NCBI GenBank assembly: GCA_021779635.1
Contig: JAJYAH010000175.1
Location: 1-10,473, forward strand
DNA: 10,473 bases
From: Pseudomonadota bacterium
GTDB taxonomy: Bacteria; Pseudomonadota; Alphaproteobacteria; Rhizobiales; Xanthobacteraceae
Reading direction: 5' to 3'
The position numbers and the translations under genes are program-made. A model generated the notes under the pieces. The model was not told where the DNA came from, made no database searches, and saw only the letters and a program-made list of their open reading frames with translations. The stretch's first letter is position 1. Each line of letters begins with the position of its first letter. This document shows, one piece after another, positions 1-6,831 of the stretch.

Positions 1-1017
1 CTCGGGATCGCCGACCATGACCGGCACGATATGGGTCTCCGTCGCCATCACCGGCAGGCCGGCTTCCCGCAGAGCGGCCTTGGTCGCTGCGACCGCGCGG
101 CGCTGAGCCGCACGCTCCGTAGCCGATGTTTTGAGATGAACGATCGCGGCTGCCGCAGCCGCAGCTATCGCGGGTGGCAAGGCCGTCGTGAAGATAAATC
201 CCGGAGCGTGGGATCGAACGGCGTCCACCATAACGCTGCTGCCGGCGATGTAGCCGCCGAGTGTCCCGAAGGCCTTCGCAAGGGTTCCTTCTATGACGTC
301 CACACGCCCCATCACCCCGTCCCGCTCGGCGATACCAGCGCCGCGCGGGCCGTACATGCCAACGGCGTGCACCTCGTCGAGGTAGGTCATTGCCTCATAG
401 CGCTCCGCGAGTTCGCATATCCCTTCGAGTGGCGCGACGTCGCCGTCCATCGAGTAGACGCTTTCGAAGGCGATGAGCTTCGGGCGGCCGGCCGTCGTGC
501 GCGAGAGCAACTCCTCCAGGTGCCGGAGATCGTTATGGCGCCAGATTTGCTTGGCACAGCCGGCGGCACGCACGCCTTCGATCATCGAATTGTGGTTGAG
601 TGCGTCGGATAGGATCAGGCAATCCGGAAGGAGCCTGGCGATCGTTGCGATGCCCGTATGGTTGGACACGTAGCCGGACGTGAAAACGAGCGCCGCCTCC
701 TTGCCATGCAGGTCTGCAAGTTCGGCCTCCAACTCCACCAGAGCCCGATTCGTACCCGAGATGTTGCGCGTCCCCCCCGCGCCGGCACCCGTGGCGCGTG
801 CGGCGGCGCACATCGCTTCGATGACCTTCGGATGTTGGCCCATGCCGAGATAGTCGTTTGAGCACCATACAACGACAGCCCGGCTGCCGCTGGGGCCGTT
901 CCAGACCGCATGGGGGAACTGTCCCGCTTTGCGCTCCAGGTCAGCGAAGACGCGATAACGACGCTCGCGTTTCAGCGCAGCAATGGCAGATTCAAAACAC
1001 CCGGTATAGTCGAACAT
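1..1017 (-). CDS. hemA: 5-aminolevulinate synthase, C-terminus cut by window edge
   Basis: This pyridoxal-phosphate enzyme condenses glycine with succinyl-CoA to 5-aminolevulinate, the first committed step of heme synthesis by the C4 route of alphaproteobacteria. The reading frame stays open from ATG 1017 to base 1, giving 339 residues of the usual 400-410, so roughly the last 65 are outside the window. Visible landmarks are [10 protein letters not shown] near residues 54-63, [13 protein letters not shown] at 77-89, HNSMIEGVR at 142-150, the cofactor-contacting DEVHAVG at 214-220, and the Schiff-base lysine K248 in [14 protein letters not shown]248 has the same number as the catalytic lysine of Rhodobacter capsulatus HemA, which supports the chosen start. 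An AAGGA ribosome site lies 8 bases upstream. It is the last visible gene after the aquaporin, 54 bases away. Related oxoamine synthases (Kbl, BioF) are less likely given the start of the protein and the strong match to ALAS motifs. It may be one of two ALAS isozymes in this genome, which cannot be seen here. Confidence 0.95.
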   Translation of the reverse strand, partial: MFDYTGCFESAIAALKRERRYRVFADLERKAGQFPHAVWNGPSGSRAVVVWCSNDYLGMGQHPKVIEAMCAAARATGAGAGGTRNISGTNRALVELEAELADLHGKEAALVFTSGYVSNHTGIATIARLLPDCLILSDALNHNSMIEGVRAAGCAKQIWRHNDLRHLEELLSRTTAGRPKLIAFESVYSMDGDVAPLEGICELAERYEAMTYLDEVHAVGMYGPRGAGIAERDGVMGRVDVIEGTLAKAFGTLGGYIAGSSVMVDAVRSHAPGFIFTTALPPAIAAAAAAAIVHLKTSATERAAQRRAVAATKAALREAGLPVMATETHIVPVMVGDPE

Positions 1018-1071
1018 TTCTGGGATCCTTTGGTGTTCGAGATCTTCTACGCTGCTAAGGGCAATTCGGAA

Positions 1072-1815
1072 TCATTCGGCGGGCACCCCGGTGGCGGCGC
1101 GCGGGCCGGCTGCCATCCCCTCCTGGGCGAGGCGGGCGAGGCCCGTGTGCAGAATGGCAGCGACGATGGCGCCAGCGATCGGGGCCGTCACGTAGAGCCA
1201 GGCATCGTTGAAATTGCCGGTCGCGACCATGGAGCCCAATGCCCGCGCCGGATTGAAGGGCGCGCCGGTGAGGGCTCCGCCCATGAGGATGTTGAGTGTC
1301 AGCGTCATTCCGATCGCCAACGGTGCCAGGCTGCGGGCGCGTCCTGCGACCGCCGTGCTGAGTACAACGGTGACCAGAAAAAAGCCGAGCAGGGCCTCGA
1401 TCATGAAGCCGGCAGCGGGCGTAATCGTGAGTGACATCGCGCCCAGAACGAGGTTGTGGGCGAGTACAGGCGTGCCGAGGCCGGTCTGAGTTCCCCCTAG
1501 AACAGTCCGCAACAACAGCGCTCCGACAACACCGCCGATGAGCTGACTGATGATGTAGCCAATCGCCTCTCCAACGCCCATCGCGCCGGCGGCGAGCACG
1601 CCGACAGTGACGGCGGGGTTCATGTGCCCGCCCGAAACGGAACCGTAGGCGAAGGCGAAGGCCATGATCGCTAGGCCGTGAGCGAACGCAATCGCGACAA
1701 TACCGGGCAGGCCGACACCATCGCCGACCACGGCTGCGGTGCCGGCACCGATGAATACGAACGCGAAGGTGCCGATGAACTCGGCCAGGAGTTTTGGTGC
1801 GATCCGGTTGGACAT
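1072..1815 (-). CDS. MIP-family aquaporin with TIP-like selectivity filter
   Basis: A membrane channel of 247 residues, the normal aquaporin size, with six hydrophobic segments and both pore loops: NPA at 66-68 (SGGHMNPAVTVG) and NPA at 188-190 followed by R191 (GAPFNPARALG). The residue after NPAR is Ala rather than the Asp of glycerol facilitators, so it belongs on the aquaporin side. Gap-free alignment from memory to E. coli AqpZ puts His46 at AqpZ Phe43, Ile176 at His174, Ala185 at Thr183 and Arg191 at Arg189. The resulting His-Ile-Ala-Arg filter is that of plant TIP channels, which are known to pass water and in several cases H2O2, urea or ammonia. The start is ATG 1815, because GGAG at 1822-1825 sits 6 bases before it; an in-frame TTG at 1827 overlaps that site and is less likely. 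It lies 116 bases after the catalase and 54 before hemA on the same strand. The substrate is inferred, not shown. Confidence 0.93.
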   Translation of the reverse strand: MSNRIAPKLLAEFIGTFAFVFIGAGTAAVVGDGVGLPGIVAIAFAHGLAIMAFAFAYGSVSGGHMNPAVTVGVLAAGAMGVGEAIGYIISQLIGGVVGALLLRTVLGGTQTGLGTPVLAHNLVLGAMSLTITPAAGFMIEALLGFFLVTVVLSTAVAGRARSLAPLAIGMTLTLNILMGGALTGAPFNPARALGSMVATGNFNDAWLYVTAPIAGAIVAAILHTGLARLAQEGMAAGPRAATGVPAE

Positions 1816-1931
1816 TGTTGACTCCAAAGATGAGCTTGACGGCCGCGATCAGCTTTGCGTGAAGGGACGATAGGTTGGCTGCGAATGGCCAACGGCCCCG
1901 GGAGCGCCGCCGGCCGGTGAAGCGAGCCGAC

Positions 1932-3395
1932 CTACTCCGCGGCGACCGTCCGCGGCTGTGTGAGCCCGAGGGCCTTCGCCACTCCAGCGCCGTAGGCCGG
2001 ATCCGCGCGGGTGCAATTGTCGATGTGCCGCTGCTTGATGTGCAACTTGGCGTCCCCCATCGCCCGCGCCGTGTTCTCGAACAACAGCTGCTGCTGCGCC
2101 GGCGTCATTTTCCGGAACAGGTTGCCGGGCTGCTCCCAATGGTCATCATCGACACGGTGATCCCAATGTGCCGCATCGCCCTCGATCGGCATCGGCGGCT
2201 CGGCGAAATCGGGCTGGTTGTCCCAAAGCCCCGCGCTGTTGGGATTGAAGCTAAGCGTGTTGCCGAAGTTGCCGTCGGTACGCATCTTGCCGTCGCGGTG
2301 GTAGCTTTGAAACGGGCACCTGGGGGCATTGACCGGGATATGGTTGAAGTTGGTGCCGAGCCGGTAGCGTTGGGTGTCGCCATAGGAGAACAACCGCCCC
2401 TGGAGCATCTTGTCGGGAGAAAAGCCGATGCCAGGCACGATGTTGGCGGGAGAGAAGGCGGCCTGCTCCACTTCCGCGAAATAGTTGTCCGGATAGCGAT
2501 TGAGCTCCATCACGCCGACCTCGATCAATGGATACTCCGCTTTCGGCCAAACCTTGGTCAGATCGAAGGGATTGTGTTTGTGCGTTTTCGCCTGAGCTTC
2601 CGTCATCACCTGAATGAATAATTTCCAGCGCGGGAAGTCGCCCGCCTCGATCGCATTGAGCAGGTCGCGGCCGTGACTTTCGCGATCCCCGGCGACGAGG
2701 GCCGCCGCCTCAGCATCGGTAAGATTCTCGATCCCCTGCTGGGACCGGAAGTGGAATTTGACCCAGGCACGCTCATTGGCGGCATTGATCATTGAGAAAG
2801 TGTGACTGCCGAACAGGTGCATGTGGCGGAAACTCTTCGGAATGCCGCGATCGGACATGACAATCGTGACCTGGTGCAAAGCCTCCGGCAGCAGCGACCA
2901 GAAATCCCAGTTATTGTCTGCGCTGCGCAGCCCTGTGCGCGGGTCGCGCTTGATCGCATGATTGAGGTCGGGGAACCGCAGCGGATCGCGGAAGAAGAAC
3001 ACCGGTGTGTTGTTGCCGACGATGTCCCAGTTACCCTCCTCGGTATAGAACTTGAGGGCGGTGCCGCGGATGTCGCGTTCCGCATCGGCCGCGCCGCGCT
3101 CGCCGGCGACGGTTGAGAAGCGCACGAACATCGGTGTTTGCTTGCCGATCTTCGAGAAGATCTTGGCCTTGGTGTAGCGGGTGATGTCGTGAGTTACCGT
3201 GAACGTGCCGTGAGCTCCCCAGCCCTTGGCGTGCATGCGCCGCTCCGGGATCACTTCACGGTCGAAATGCGCCAATTTCTCGATCAGCCATATATCCTGG
3301 AGCAACGCGGGGCCCCGTCGACCTGCGGTCATGATGTTGGTGTTGTCAGCGACCGGCGCGCCGGTGGCATTGGTGAATGGTTTTGTTTTGGACAT
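1932..3395 (-). CDS. Monofunctional heme catalase (small-subunit type)
   Basis: It disproportionates H2O2 to water and oxygen and is probably a soluble tetramer in the cytoplasm. The 487 residues match small-subunit catalases, with no flavodoxin-like C-terminal extension. Landmarks: catalytic His55 in [13 protein letters not shown], distal Asn128 in [14 protein letters not shown], and the heme-ligand motif [12 protein letters not shown] with Arg334 and proximal Tyr338. The conserved [19 protein letters not shown] at 181-199 follows the heme pocket. The start is ATG 3395, since AGGAG at 3402-3406 lies 6 bases upstream; an in-frame ATG at 3419 has no ribosome site and would add only MSKTQEPT, which echoes the true N-terminus MSKTKPF. 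The gene sits 131 bases after the HD-domain gene and 116 before the aquaporin, all on one strand. I see no OxyR-type site that I could defend. No signal peptide is evident. Confidence 0.97.
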   Translation of the reverse strand: MSKTKPFTNATGAPVADNTNIMTAGRRGPALLQDIWLIEKLAHFDREVIPERRMHAKGWGAHGTFTVTHDITRYTKAKIFSKIGKQTPMFVRFSTVAGERGAADAERDIRGTALKFYTEEGNWDIVGNNTPVFFFRDPLRFPDLNHAIKRDPRTGLRSADNNWDFWSLLPEALHQVTIVMSDRGIPKSFRHMHLFGSHTFSMINAANERAWVKFHFRSQQGIENLTDAEAAALVAGDRESHGRDLLNAIEAGDFPRWKLFIQVMTEAQAKTHKHNPFDLTKVWPKAEYPLIEVGVMELNRYPDNYFAEVEQAAFSPANIVPGIGFSPDKMLQGRLFSYGDTQRYRLGTNFNHIPVNAPRCPFQSYHRDGKMRTDGNFGNTLSFNPNSAGLWDNQPDFAEPPMPIEGDAAHWDHRVDDDHWEQPGNLFRKMTPAQQQLLFENTARAMGDAKLHIKQRHIDNCTRADPAYGAGVAKALGLTQPRTVAAE

Positions 3396-3401
3396 GGTAG
3401 G

Positions 3402-3406
3402 CTCCT
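3402..3406 (-). promoter_or_regulatory. Ribosome binding site of the catalase gene
   Basis: On the minus strand this reads AGGAG, 6 bases before ATG 3395. It decides the catalase start against the in-frame ATG at 3419, which has no comparable site. Confidence 0.8.
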
Positions 3407-3526
3407 GGGTCTTCGACATGATGATCTTACGAATGCGCGAGACTTCGCGTGCGGCGGCCGGGGCCGTCTGACTGATTCTTCCGAAAGCCTCGGTGCTGAT
3501 TTTTCGATTGGAGGATGCGGGGAGGG

Positions 3527-4186
3527 TTACCCTCGCAAGGCTGAGGCGCGGATCACCCCGCAGAAATTACCGCGCCGGAATGACACATCCTTGTCCGCCA
3601 GGACATCGGCTTTCACATTGCCGAAGGTTGTTTCCGGCTTGTGCTTGATGCCATCATAGAAGGCCTGGATGATGTCTTCCTTGAAATGCGGTGTGCGCGG
3701 ATGTGCGTGCACCACTGCCTCGCGCTCAGCGTCGGAATATTCGGCATGGTTTATCCCCAGCACGTCCATTTCGACGCCGGCTGTCACCAGAGCTATGACC
3801 GGGTGCATGTGCTGCGGAATGCCGGGTGTCGTGTGCAGGGCGATTGCGGTCCAGACCGTTTCGATATCCTGTTGCGCGATGCCGTGGCCTCGCAGGAAGT
3901 CACGGGCAACGTTCGCGCCGTCAACTTCGAAGCGCTCATCCGCGCTGCTGTGCTGGTGGGTCAAGCCCATGTCGTGGAACATCGCGCCCGCATAAAGCAG
4001 TTCGGGATCGAATTTGAGCCGGCGACGCTTGCCTGCCAGAGCGGCCCAGTAATAGACGCGGCTCGAATGATCAAACAGCAGCGCCGGTTCGGTCTCCCGC
4101 ACCAACTCGGTTATCTCGCGGGCAAGCTTGCTATCGGGAATTCTGATCCCCGCAAGATCAGTATTTACCGTAAGATCGATATTCAT
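3527..4186 (-). CDS. HD-domain metal-dependent hydrolase, cyanamide hydratase-like
   Basis: A 219-residue HD-superfamily protein. The predicted metal ligands are His40 ([12 protein letters not shown]), His71-Asp72 ([10 protein letters not shown]) and a later Asp, probably Asp141 in [10 protein letters not shown]; His118 in IALHTTPG may also line the site. The C-terminal stretch with FGNVKADVL at 188-196 is shared with the HD proteins related to fungal cyanamide hydratase and yeast Ddi2, to the best of my recall. Those enzymes hydrate cyanamide to urea, but bacterial members are mostly untested and many are labelled simply phosphohydrolase, so the substrate is open. The start is ATG 4186, with AGGAG 7 bases upstream; the frame runs further upstream to 4273 but without a ribosome site and with unlike composition. 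It is the first gene of the block HD, catalase, aquaporin, hemA, and just upstream lies a pair of direct repeats that may control it. Confidence 0.88.
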   Translation of the reverse strand: MNIDLTVNTDLAGIRIPDSKLAREITELVRETEPALLFDHSSRVYYWAALAGKRRRLKFDPELLYAGAMFHDMGLTHQHSSADERFEVDGANVARDFLRGHGIAQQDIETVWTAIALHTTPGIPQHMHPVIALVTAGVEMDVLGINHAEYSDAEREAVVHAHPRTPHFKEDIIQAFYDGIKHKPETTFGNVKADVLADKDVSFRRGNFCGVIRASALRG

Positions 4187-4255
4187 CGCGCGTCTCCTGC
4201 CAGCGAGCCCAAATGTCATGCGACCGCCGTCGGTTCGTTGATTTCGATATCGTAG

Positions 4256-4305
4256 TGGTTTGGGGTAACACATACGTTCTATTGGTTTGGGCTAACACAT
4301 ACGTT
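4256..4305. repeat. Two 23-bp tandem direct repeats, 27-bp period
   Basis: Copy one is 4256-4278 and copy two is 4283-4305, separated by the 4 bases CTAT. Each begins TGGTTTGGG, has one variable base (G in the first, C in the second) and ends TAACACATACGTT, so 22 of 23 positions agree. The pair ends 70 bases upstream of the HD start codon on the minus strand, a suitable place for a transcription factor site. The neighbouring gene at 4584-5414 encodes an OmpR/PhoB-type DNA-binding domain, a family that usually binds direct repeats, though its usual spacing is near 11 bp. The link is inference. Confidence 0.85.
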
Positions 4306-4344
4306 GGTTTATGCTGCCGAGATGCCGCAGGCCTGGGGATGTGC

Positions 4345-4365
4345 TGGTTTGCCCTAACGCACCTG
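4345..4365. repeat. Degenerate third copy of the direct repeat
   Basis: The bases TGGTTTG, then CTAAC two bases on, match the two full copies at the same spacing; about 15 of 21 positions agree. It is 62 bases from the start of the second copy, so it is off the 27-bp period and may be a decayed or weaker site. Confidence 0.4.
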
Positions 4366-4583
4366 CCAACGGGCGCGGGGGCCCTCCGCTAGATGCACGG
4401 TCGCCGATCCGATGGAGTGGGTCCACCGCCACATTGCCCGGCAACCGGCGCCACCCGCGAGCGGATCGCTGGCGTCCCTGGGCCGCTCGGGCGTTTGGAA
4501 CTATCGCTCATTGGGTTGCTCCATGGAGTGACGTGTCGCTTTTTAACAAAGAGTGATCGTGAGGCGGCCTGTACGACGTGTCG

Positions 4584-5414
4584 TTACTGCAACGTCCCTT
4601 CCAGCGACTGCGGAGACTTGTCTTGGGCGACCGTTGATTGCTCAGCAGTTATGGTCGGTGAATCCTGGAAGGCAGGAATCGCGCTTAGAACGAATCCAGC
4701 GCCGCGGACATTGCGAATCATGGGTGCTTCATTTGGCCCGTCAACCTTGCGGCGCAGACGGCCCATATGAACATCGACGAGGTTCGTCTCGGGGACGAAC
4801 TTGTAGTGCCACACCTCCTTGAAGAACATTGCCCGCGTCAACAGTTTGTCGCTCCGCTGCATCATGTACTTGAGCAACTGGAACTCGCGCGGTCGCAGAT
4901 CAATCTTCCGGTCGCCGCGCCTTGCGGTTCGATCAAGAAGATCAAGCTGCAGCGGCCCCACGCGCAGCAACGTTTCGTTCGGCGGGGCAGGGCGCTCGGT
5001 CGAAGGGTCTCCGCCAGACATAAATTCCACTATGGAGAGTCGCTGTTTTGAACGACAGTCACGTTGCAGGGAGGATCCGCGCATCCGATCAGCCATCTTC
5101 TCGAGTGTGCTCGACAGTAGCGAATGAATGTCGGCATCTTTCGATCCAAAATCCGACTGTATCTGCGCGGGTGCATCCTTGACGAGGATGCGAAACAGAA
5201 CAGGTAGGCCATCGATATTGGCCAGAACCTCGGCTATTCCATCCCGCAACGTCGCCGGCATCTGCACGCGCTGAACAAAGCTCCGATGCTGTCCAGGTCT
5301 GGTTGATGAATTCAGCAAATAGTTTGAGCCCGGTTTCGGAGGTCTCGAGTCAGGTCCGACAAATGCCGATTCCATCCGATCGGGTATCACGCGGGTGCTG
5401 TTATGACTTCTCAT
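4584..5414 (-). CDS. OmpR/PhoB-type winged-helix regulator without receiver domain
   Basis: A 276-residue protein whose residues about 149-245 form a Trans_reg_C winged helix: a leading beta region (LLRVGPLQLDLLDRTA), LRPREFQLLKYMMQ, the recognition region LTRAMFFKEVWHYKF, VDVHMGRLRRKVD and the wing IRNVRGAGFVLS. In ordinary two-component regulators this domain follows a receiver, but here the first 148 residues show no phospho-acceptor Asp pattern (no DD pocket, no LxxD or KP motif). They look partly disordered (residues 1-50, rich in Ser, Pro, Arg) and then helical (57-110). No membrane segment is visible, so it is not CadC/ToxR-like. The start is ATG 5414 with AAGGA 7 bases upstream; the longer frame back to 5657 would run across the neighbouring small gene and is rejected. 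It follows the two small Cys4 genes (gap 128 bases) and precedes the repeat-bearing gap. The signal it answers to is unknown. Confidence 0.85.
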   Translation of the reverse strand: MRSHNSTRVIPDRMESAFVGPDSRPPKPGSNYLLNSSTRPGQHRSFVQRVQMPATLRDGIAEVLANIDGLPVLFRILVKDAPAQIQSDFGSKDADIHSLLSSTLEKMADRMRGSSLQRDCRSKQRLSIVEFMSGGDPSTERPAPPNETLLRVGPLQLDLLDRTARRGDRKIDLRPREFQLLKYMMQRSDKLLTRAMFFKEVWHYKFVPETNLVDVHMGRLRRKVDGPNEAPMIRNVRGAGFVLSAIPAFQDSPTITAEQSTVAQDKSPQSLEGTLQ

Positions 5415-5542
5415 CGCAGTGTCCTTTATCCCGACCGCGCGGACTCTCGCCACCGGCCGGACCTTGGTTGATCGTTCAGCAGATCTCGTGGTCAGAACGG
5501 CGGTGATCCGACGAGTCTGGCCAAACCTGTGTCTTCCTTCCA

Positions 5543-5782
5543 CTAACGTTCGGCTTCGGATCCCGCTTTCATTTGAGACGACGCGAGGAAACTCAACGAG
5601 GTTCTGGCGAGATTTGCGAGGGCCTGGGCGGCACTCTTGCAGTGATCGGCATAGCAATCATGATCGCAGTAGAAGAGCCCGGTTCCGACTTCTCGCAGAT
5701 AGCCTCTCCCGATCGGCTCACGACACAGTACACAGGAGGATTGCTTGCTGGGCGTTCGGTCATTCACCAATACGAACTTCAT
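5543..5782 (-). CDS. Small Cys4 protein, probable zinc binder (79 aa)
   Basis: A short protein starting MKFVLVNDRT with Cys17-X2-Cys20 (CVLC) and Cys39-X3-Cys43 (YCDHDC), plus Cys48. The pattern CX2C-X18-CX3C resembles FCS/TRASH-like or treble-clef zinc fingers, so a structural zinc site is likely; the molecular role is unknown. An ideal AGGAGG ribosome site at 5789-5794, 6 bases before ATG 5782, strongly supports that it is translated. The tail (residues 50-79) is Ala/Ser-rich and may be helical. It lies 53 bases after the next Cys4 gene and 128 bases before the winged-helix regulator, all on the same strand. I recall similar hypothetical proteins in Bradyrhizobium and relatives, but no assigned function. 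Confidence 0.8.
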   Translation of the reverse strand: MKFVLVNDRTPSKQSSCVLCREPIGRGYLREVGTGLFYCDHDCYADHCKSAAQALANLARTSLSFLASSQMKAGSEAER

Positions 5783-5835
5783 GTGGCGCCTCCTAGCGCG
5801 AAGCCGAAATTGCGGCGGGATCGTCGCTGCAACTG

Positions 5836-6021
5836 TTAGGCGGCCTGGTTACGGGGTAGAAATCTACGGTCGTCCTCCCGACGAACCCTGAACCGGTCGG
5901 CGCACTTCCTGGAGCAGAGGGCGGTTCGGCAGGAGTAATACCGGATGAGGCCAAACCTTCCCTCACAGATCGCGCAACGATTGGCTGCGCTGTTGAATCG
6001 ATATTGAAAACCGTCGCGCAT
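5836..6021 (-). CDS. Small Cys4 protein, probable zinc binder (61 aa)
   Basis: This protein starts MRDGFQYRFN and carries Cys16-X2-Cys19 (CAIC) and Cys36-X3-Cys40 (CSRKC), with an extra Cys31. The spacing CX2C-X16-CX3C is nearly that of the next gene (X18), so the two look like diverged members of one small zinc-finger type. The C-terminal third is strongly basic (RFRVRREDDRRF), which would suit nucleic-acid binding, although that is inference. AGGAGG at 6027-6032 lies 5 bases before ATG 6021 and makes translation very likely. It is the most upstream well-supported gene of the leftward block. I recall homologous uncharacterised proteins in Bradyrhizobium-type genomes; none has a known role that I can name. 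Confidence 0.8.
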   Translation of the reverse strand: MRDGFQYRFNSAANRCAICEGRFGLIRYYSCRTALCSRKCADRFRVRREDDRRFLPRNQAA

Positions 6022-6282
6022 TCTTGCCTCCTGTGGGTCTCGCGTGGGTAGTGGTCAGTGCTCGCCAGCCGTTGGCCGTCGCATTTCGCGTACAAGTGGA
6101 GCACGGTGGGATCGTAACGGTCGCCGCAGCTGTGATTGCCGAAAGAATACATAGGTGATCCCCACGGCGGAGTTTGTTACGGTTTCGCTCAATCCCCTTG
6201 GCCGGAATCTTGGACACGTTGTCACCTGCCATCGGCTTTTCCGATTAGCAGTGAGACTAAGAGGATCGAGACCGCCGACCAA
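6022..6282 (-). other. Segment with weak, frame-switching coding signal
   Basis: Two minus-strand frames look partly protein-like here. One begins at ATG 6232 (MAGDNVSKIPAKG), with a poor GGA site. The other begins at ATG 6152 (MYSFGNHSCGDRYDP), with GGGGA 6 bases upstream and about three quarters of its first 40 codons ending in G or C. Neither can be right over its whole length, because both continue in the wrong frame through the well-supported 61-residue gene. The segment may be a short gene broken by a frameshift, or only the leader of the small Cys4 genes. I recognise no family. Confidence 0.3.
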
Positions 6283-6831
6283 TTGTACGCGGGTAAGCGT
6301 CCGACATAGAAAGGGATCGTAGAATTATACGGAGGTTTGTGGTGGTCCCCGTTTTGCGCCCATTGTTCCTAAGCCGCAGCGGTGAGCGTCCGCGAAGGAT
6401 CGGCGGTAGCGATGATGTGATTTGAGCGAAGAGCAGATTTCGCTAAATCGCCATGATGCGCCCGTTGGGGCTGGAACGAATTGCCGATTGTCCTCCAAAG
6501 TGCTCTAATCGCGTTAGTCGGAAATCCCGGGACGCTCTGCGAATGACGCGTAGCGACACCATAAATTTCCAGAATTCAGCTGCGCGGTTCCTCTTCGGCT
6601 GCATTGCGGCTTTAGCGAACCCAGCGTTGGTTTGCCTTCAGGCTGATCTGCGTCGACGACCTTCGGCAGGCGGTCGATCGAAGCTCATGAGGGATGACTT
6701 TCGGCCTGCGACAAAATGTTGGGCGGGGTGCGAAGTTGCAGTTTATCTTCTCGCCCAGAGGCGCGCGGCGTCGCGACACGACTCGACGACGGTCGCTAGT
6801 CTCATCGCCTTAACCGGGACGAGCAAGGAGA
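6283..6831. other. Intergenic region between divergent blocks
   Basis: These 549 bases separate the leftward small genes from the rightward kinase and must hold the promoters for at least the kinase gene. A plus-strand open frame starting at 6453 spans most of it and ends 8 bases inside the kinase gene, but it lacks a ribosome site, has mixed codon use and matches nothing I know. I see no terminator, repeat, RNA gene or defensible promoter. Confidence 0.5.

Larger units (their letters stand above)
4187..4583. other. Gene-free gap upstream of the HD gene
   Basis: This 397-base gap separates the winged-helix gene from the HD gene, both on the minus strand. It holds the direct repeats at 4256-4305 and a decayed third copy at 4345-4365. 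Open frames across it on the plus strand start without ribosome sites and resemble nothing I know. It probably contains the HD gene promoter, but I cannot place a convincing -35/-10 pair. Confidence 0.6.

Noticed and set aside
31..612. Plus-strand frame of 193 codons at the left edge
   Set aside because: Antisense to hemA; Arg-rich translation without any family resemblance.
1874..1893. Stem-loop (6-bp arms, 8-base loop) between catalase and aquaporin
   Set aside because: No following T run on either strand, so it is not a standard intrinsic terminator; it may be chance in GC-rich DNA.
1875..2621. Long plus-strand frame of 248 codons
   Set aside because: It lies antisense to the catalase, whose motifs are unmistakable; long antisense frames are common in GC-rich genes.
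3436..3466. Two short GC-rich hairpins in the catalase leader
   Set aside because: Arms of only 5 bp, common by chance at this GC content; no known riboswitch or regulatory pattern.
4573..4584. 12-bp palindrome ACGAC-GT-GTCGT at the end of the winged-helix gene
   Set aside because: Very short and overlaps the stop codon; a loose echo of its half (CGACACGTC) nearby is not enough for an operator call.
4393..4770. Plus-strand frame of 125 codons in the gap before the winged-helix gene
   Set aside because: Its second half is antisense to the DNA-binding domain and the first half has no ribosome site or recognisable content.
5415..5657. Longer N-terminus for the winged-helix regulator
   Set aside because: The extension is Arg/Ser-rich, overlaps the small Cys4 gene at 5543-5782, and ATG 5414 has a good ribosome site.
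3396..6452. EcfG-type general stress promoters (GGAAC-N16-17-CGTT)
   Set aside because: Looked for by eye upstream of the catalase, HD and small genes on the minus strand because of the stress theme; no acceptable match was found.
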